Program-made: the position numbers and the translations under genes
The notes under the pieces: generated by a model
Told to the model about the DNA's origin: nothing
Database searches by the model: none
What the model saw: only the letters and a program-made list of their open reading frames with translations
Assembly (NCBI RefSeq): GCF_000208865.1
Contig: NC_018389.1
Coordinates: forward strand, 2,097,941 to 2,161,940
DNA: 64,000 nucleotides
Direction of reading: 5' to 3'
Origin: Neospora caninum Liverpool
Taxonomy: Eukaryota > Apicomplexa > Conoidasida > Eucoccidiorida > Sarcocystidae
Part shown: positions 62,201 to 64,000 of the stretch, in pieces
Layout: each line of letters opens with the position of its first letter
Numbering within the stretch: the stretch's first letter is position 1

Positions 62201-64000
62201 AGGAGGGAGTCGATGCTGAGGGGGCTGAACTGAAGTTCAGTTCCTTGGCCGCCGGCAGTCTGAAGAGCAACGAGCGACGAGGGCGTGCGCACGCTGGTGC
62301 AACGGGAGAGGTTGGGGCGAGCTTCGCGGAGACAGCAGACAGCGGAACGGACCATACAGTGTTGTGGCCGCGTATCCGCCATGGTAGTCAAAAGGCCTAT
62401 GTTTCAAACAATGTGGGGGAAGAACGCGTCACAGGGCTCATCGAATTTCTTCTCTCATACGGGTTAGGACAGCCAGAGGGAGGCGAGGTCACAGAAGAAA
62501 AAGGCCCACAAGCTTGGAAACGGAGTGAAGGATTGCCTGCTAATGTTTCTGAGGAAGAACAGGGGAAAGCCTCCGGACAAACTTCGCAAGGCGTCCAGAT
62601 GGTTCCCGGAGACTCGAGACAGCAAGACCCGCACCGGAGATGTCAAAGGCGATGTGCGTGTGCAGCGGCAACTGCTGCTCCATACTTTCTGGGTCCGCTT
62701 CCTGTGCTTGTCAATCCTGACGAGGAAATTATCATGGCCTGGGATGACTGCCGTCGAAATCGTGCGGTAGAAATAGCGGGACTCCCCGCCGCCCTCGTCG
62801 CGCCGCATCGTCAGGTAGAAGGTCTCGTTTCAGCGTCAGAGGAAGTTTTCCGGGACAGAACCGGAGTGGATGGCGACACAGGAATGAGCAGTCGGCCTTC
62901 TGCATTGGACGGCCGCAGGGAGACAGCGCGGGCCTTGCGGGTCTCAGGCGCTCGACGAGGCACGTCGAGCACGCGCGAGTGCTCAGCAGGTCGGACGCCT
63001 GTGTTGATGCTGTCGCCGCGTTCGTCACCTTCTCTTTCAAGCTCGTTCTCCCCCACGGCATTCGTGCCGCCTTTCCTTATTTGCGTCCCGGTTTCCAGCG
63101 CTACTCCACATCGTCAGCTCCTTCGTATCCCCTCTCTCCCTCCCTCGGATTGGGTTGTCTTCGAGGTACTCAAGGAAAGCCTGGCAGCGGTCGTCGTCCT
63201 CTCGCAGTACCTACCCCTTCCGTCTCCACCCTCTTTGTCAGCCTCTAGGTGGTCCTCCCACGCAGAGGCCCCTTACCACTCGGGTGTGACCGGCAGGCTC
63301 ACCGCCCCTACTGCTCTGCAGACTTCTGCTGGGCGGGTTTCCCCAGGTGAGCGCGGCCACCGTGGCGCATCTCCGGCAAAGGCGTCCGCGCGTCTCTCCT
63401 CGCAACGGGCAGAGAGCGATGAAGCTCTTGCAGCTCAAGAAACAAGTCCACAACAGGTGGCTTTTGCAGCGGCGGCTGCGGCGGCTGCGGCTGCTTCAGG
63501 TCTCTCCCAAGTCGCGGCAGATGCGTTTGGGCAAGGCTGGTTCTCGTGGGGAACTTCGAGCCTCTCCCCGACCGCGCCAGCGCCGGTTGCTTCAAGTCGG
63601 CCCGCCGATGGTCGCTCGTCGATTCCCAGCCCTCGCGGGGACGAAAGGGGAGGCAGAGGTGGAGATGCATGGGAAGGCGGCAGCGTCGCATCTGGTCTAT
63701 TATCTTACTTTTCCCCCGCTGCATGGTCGGAAGAACGACGCCGCAGTAGTGAGGACTACGGGCGAGGAGCCGAAATCGTGCCGCTGATGTCACCGGCAAA
63801 CGCAGCAGGCGGTCTCGCTTCATCGAAACCTTTCGATGACGGTCGATCCACCCACAGCCGGGGTGCTCGGGGAGCATCGTCCGTCTTCGCTTTGGCGTCG
63901 ACCAGCTTTCTGCGGGATGCCGCCGAGCAACGGGCCGCCGTCGATGAGGGAGGACAAGGCGGCATGCTAGCAGGTACTGAGACTCCGGATGTGCCTATCC
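38257..64000 (+). CDS. VPS13: Giant VPS13-family bridge-like lipid transfer protein (3' end outside window)
   Basis: Exons: 38257-41371, 41779-42395, 42844-44634, 45154-46280, 46611-49588, 50090-50184, 50467-51063, and one running from 51706 past the window edge. Phases agree; 7,538 residues are visible. VPS13 proteins form a groove that moves phospholipids between organelles at contact sites. Evidence is a chorein N-terminal domain (about 248-330), the typical LLIDVNDVHIRLE strand, the junction SARLWWSYAIGCVLR after exon 1, and late VAB/SHR-BD-type repeats (IPYVVKNETGMLL near 5,320; FYLVINATSYPISIRQ near 6,380; VNPDEEIIMAWDD near 7,105). Oddities: about 247 low-complexity Ser/Pro/Ala residues precede the chorein domain, which is normally at the very N-terminus, and long Ser/Gly/Glu-rich inserts split conserved strands. 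The in-frame stop at 38137 limits the start to the ATG at 38257 unless an upstream exon exists. The donor of exon 7 is the least certain. Confidence 0.88.
39000..39233 (+). other. Chorein N-terminal domain of the VPS13-family protein
   Basis: The segment reads LLFAVLRPLLLRLLPASLQG, then a VFLQLWQKQLQLHDVTLQPQ stretch, then FHIPFYLLYGYIGCVRVYLP. This matches the chorein pattern: an amphipathic start, a strand rich in L-x-L, a helix leading to the predicted membrane-facing IPF, and a G-x-I-G-x-V-x-V-x-x-P strand. It forms the mouth of the lipid channel in VPS13 and ATG2 proteins. Confidence 0.85.
57330..62780 (+). other. VAB/SHR-BD-like repeat region of the VPS13-family protein
   Basis: Several segments match the beta-rich VPS13 adaptor-binding repeats, each with a hydrophobic strand followed by a conserved Asn: PYVVKNETGMLLHVDV (57343), FYLVINATSYPISIRQ (about 60529), SVTIRNRSRWTLLMRQ (62044), and a PxxxxPxxxxxxAWDD motif (about 62690-62745). 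The repeats are separated by long low-complexity inserts, so exact boundaries cannot be set by eye. Confidence 0.65.

Noticed and set aside
1..64000. CRISPR arrays, insertion sequences, prokaryotic operons, Shine-Dalgarno sites
   Set aside because: None seen. Genes are spliced and monocistronic, and repeats are simple tandem or microsatellite types, as expected for a eukaryotic nuclear genome.

Overview
This is a 64-kb piece of nuclear DNA from an apicomplexan, most likely a cyst-forming coccidian (Toxoplasma gondii or a close relative such as Neospora or Hammondia). Three things suggest this: genes with many GT-AG introns of about 50-1,000 bp, Ser/Ala/Gly-rich insertions in conserved proteins, and paired TGCATGC elements upstream of genes. 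The species call is an inference from sequence style; no database search was possible.

Layout. A 13-exon gene (857-6988, +) encodes an ER lectin-like protein with two MRH (OS-9/erlectin type) domains. It ends 36 bp from the stop codon of a small convergent gene (7025-8618, -) for a secreted, acidic, coiled-coil protein with unusually short introns. A three-exon gene (9680-11725, +) encodes a peptidase C26 class I glutamine amidotransferase of the plant type. After a gene-poor stretch comes an intronless organellar (FARS2-type) phenylalanyl-tRNA synthetase (15231-17795, -). From 20767 to 22860 (+) I can rebuild only the last three exons of an unidentified gene. An 18-exon gene (24523-34935, -) encodes a mitochondrial-type HslU (ClpY) ATPase. 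From 38257 (+) to the right edge runs a giant VPS13-family lipid-transfer protein: seven upstream exons, then one exon open for at least 12.3 kb, over 7,500 residues so far.

Splice phases add up without frame conflict in every multi-exon model given here. Conserved motifs cross the junctions in the MRH, amidotransferase, HslU and VPS13 models. The HslU model recovers Walker A, the pore loop, Walker B, sensor 1, the arginine-finger box, sensor 2 and a separate last exon ending in the KYIL-type tail that docks into HslV.

Two genes (HslU and PheRS) point to organelle maintenance, one (MRH lectin) to ER quality control and one (VPS13) to bulk lipid transfer at membrane contacts. The genes look like independent units, not a functional cluster. 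The most unusual items are the two-MRH lectin in a lineage thought to have little N-glycan quality control, the secreted protein with 53-61 nt introns, an AT-rich block inside an HslU intron that may be organelle-derived, and the size and architecture of the VPS13 gene.
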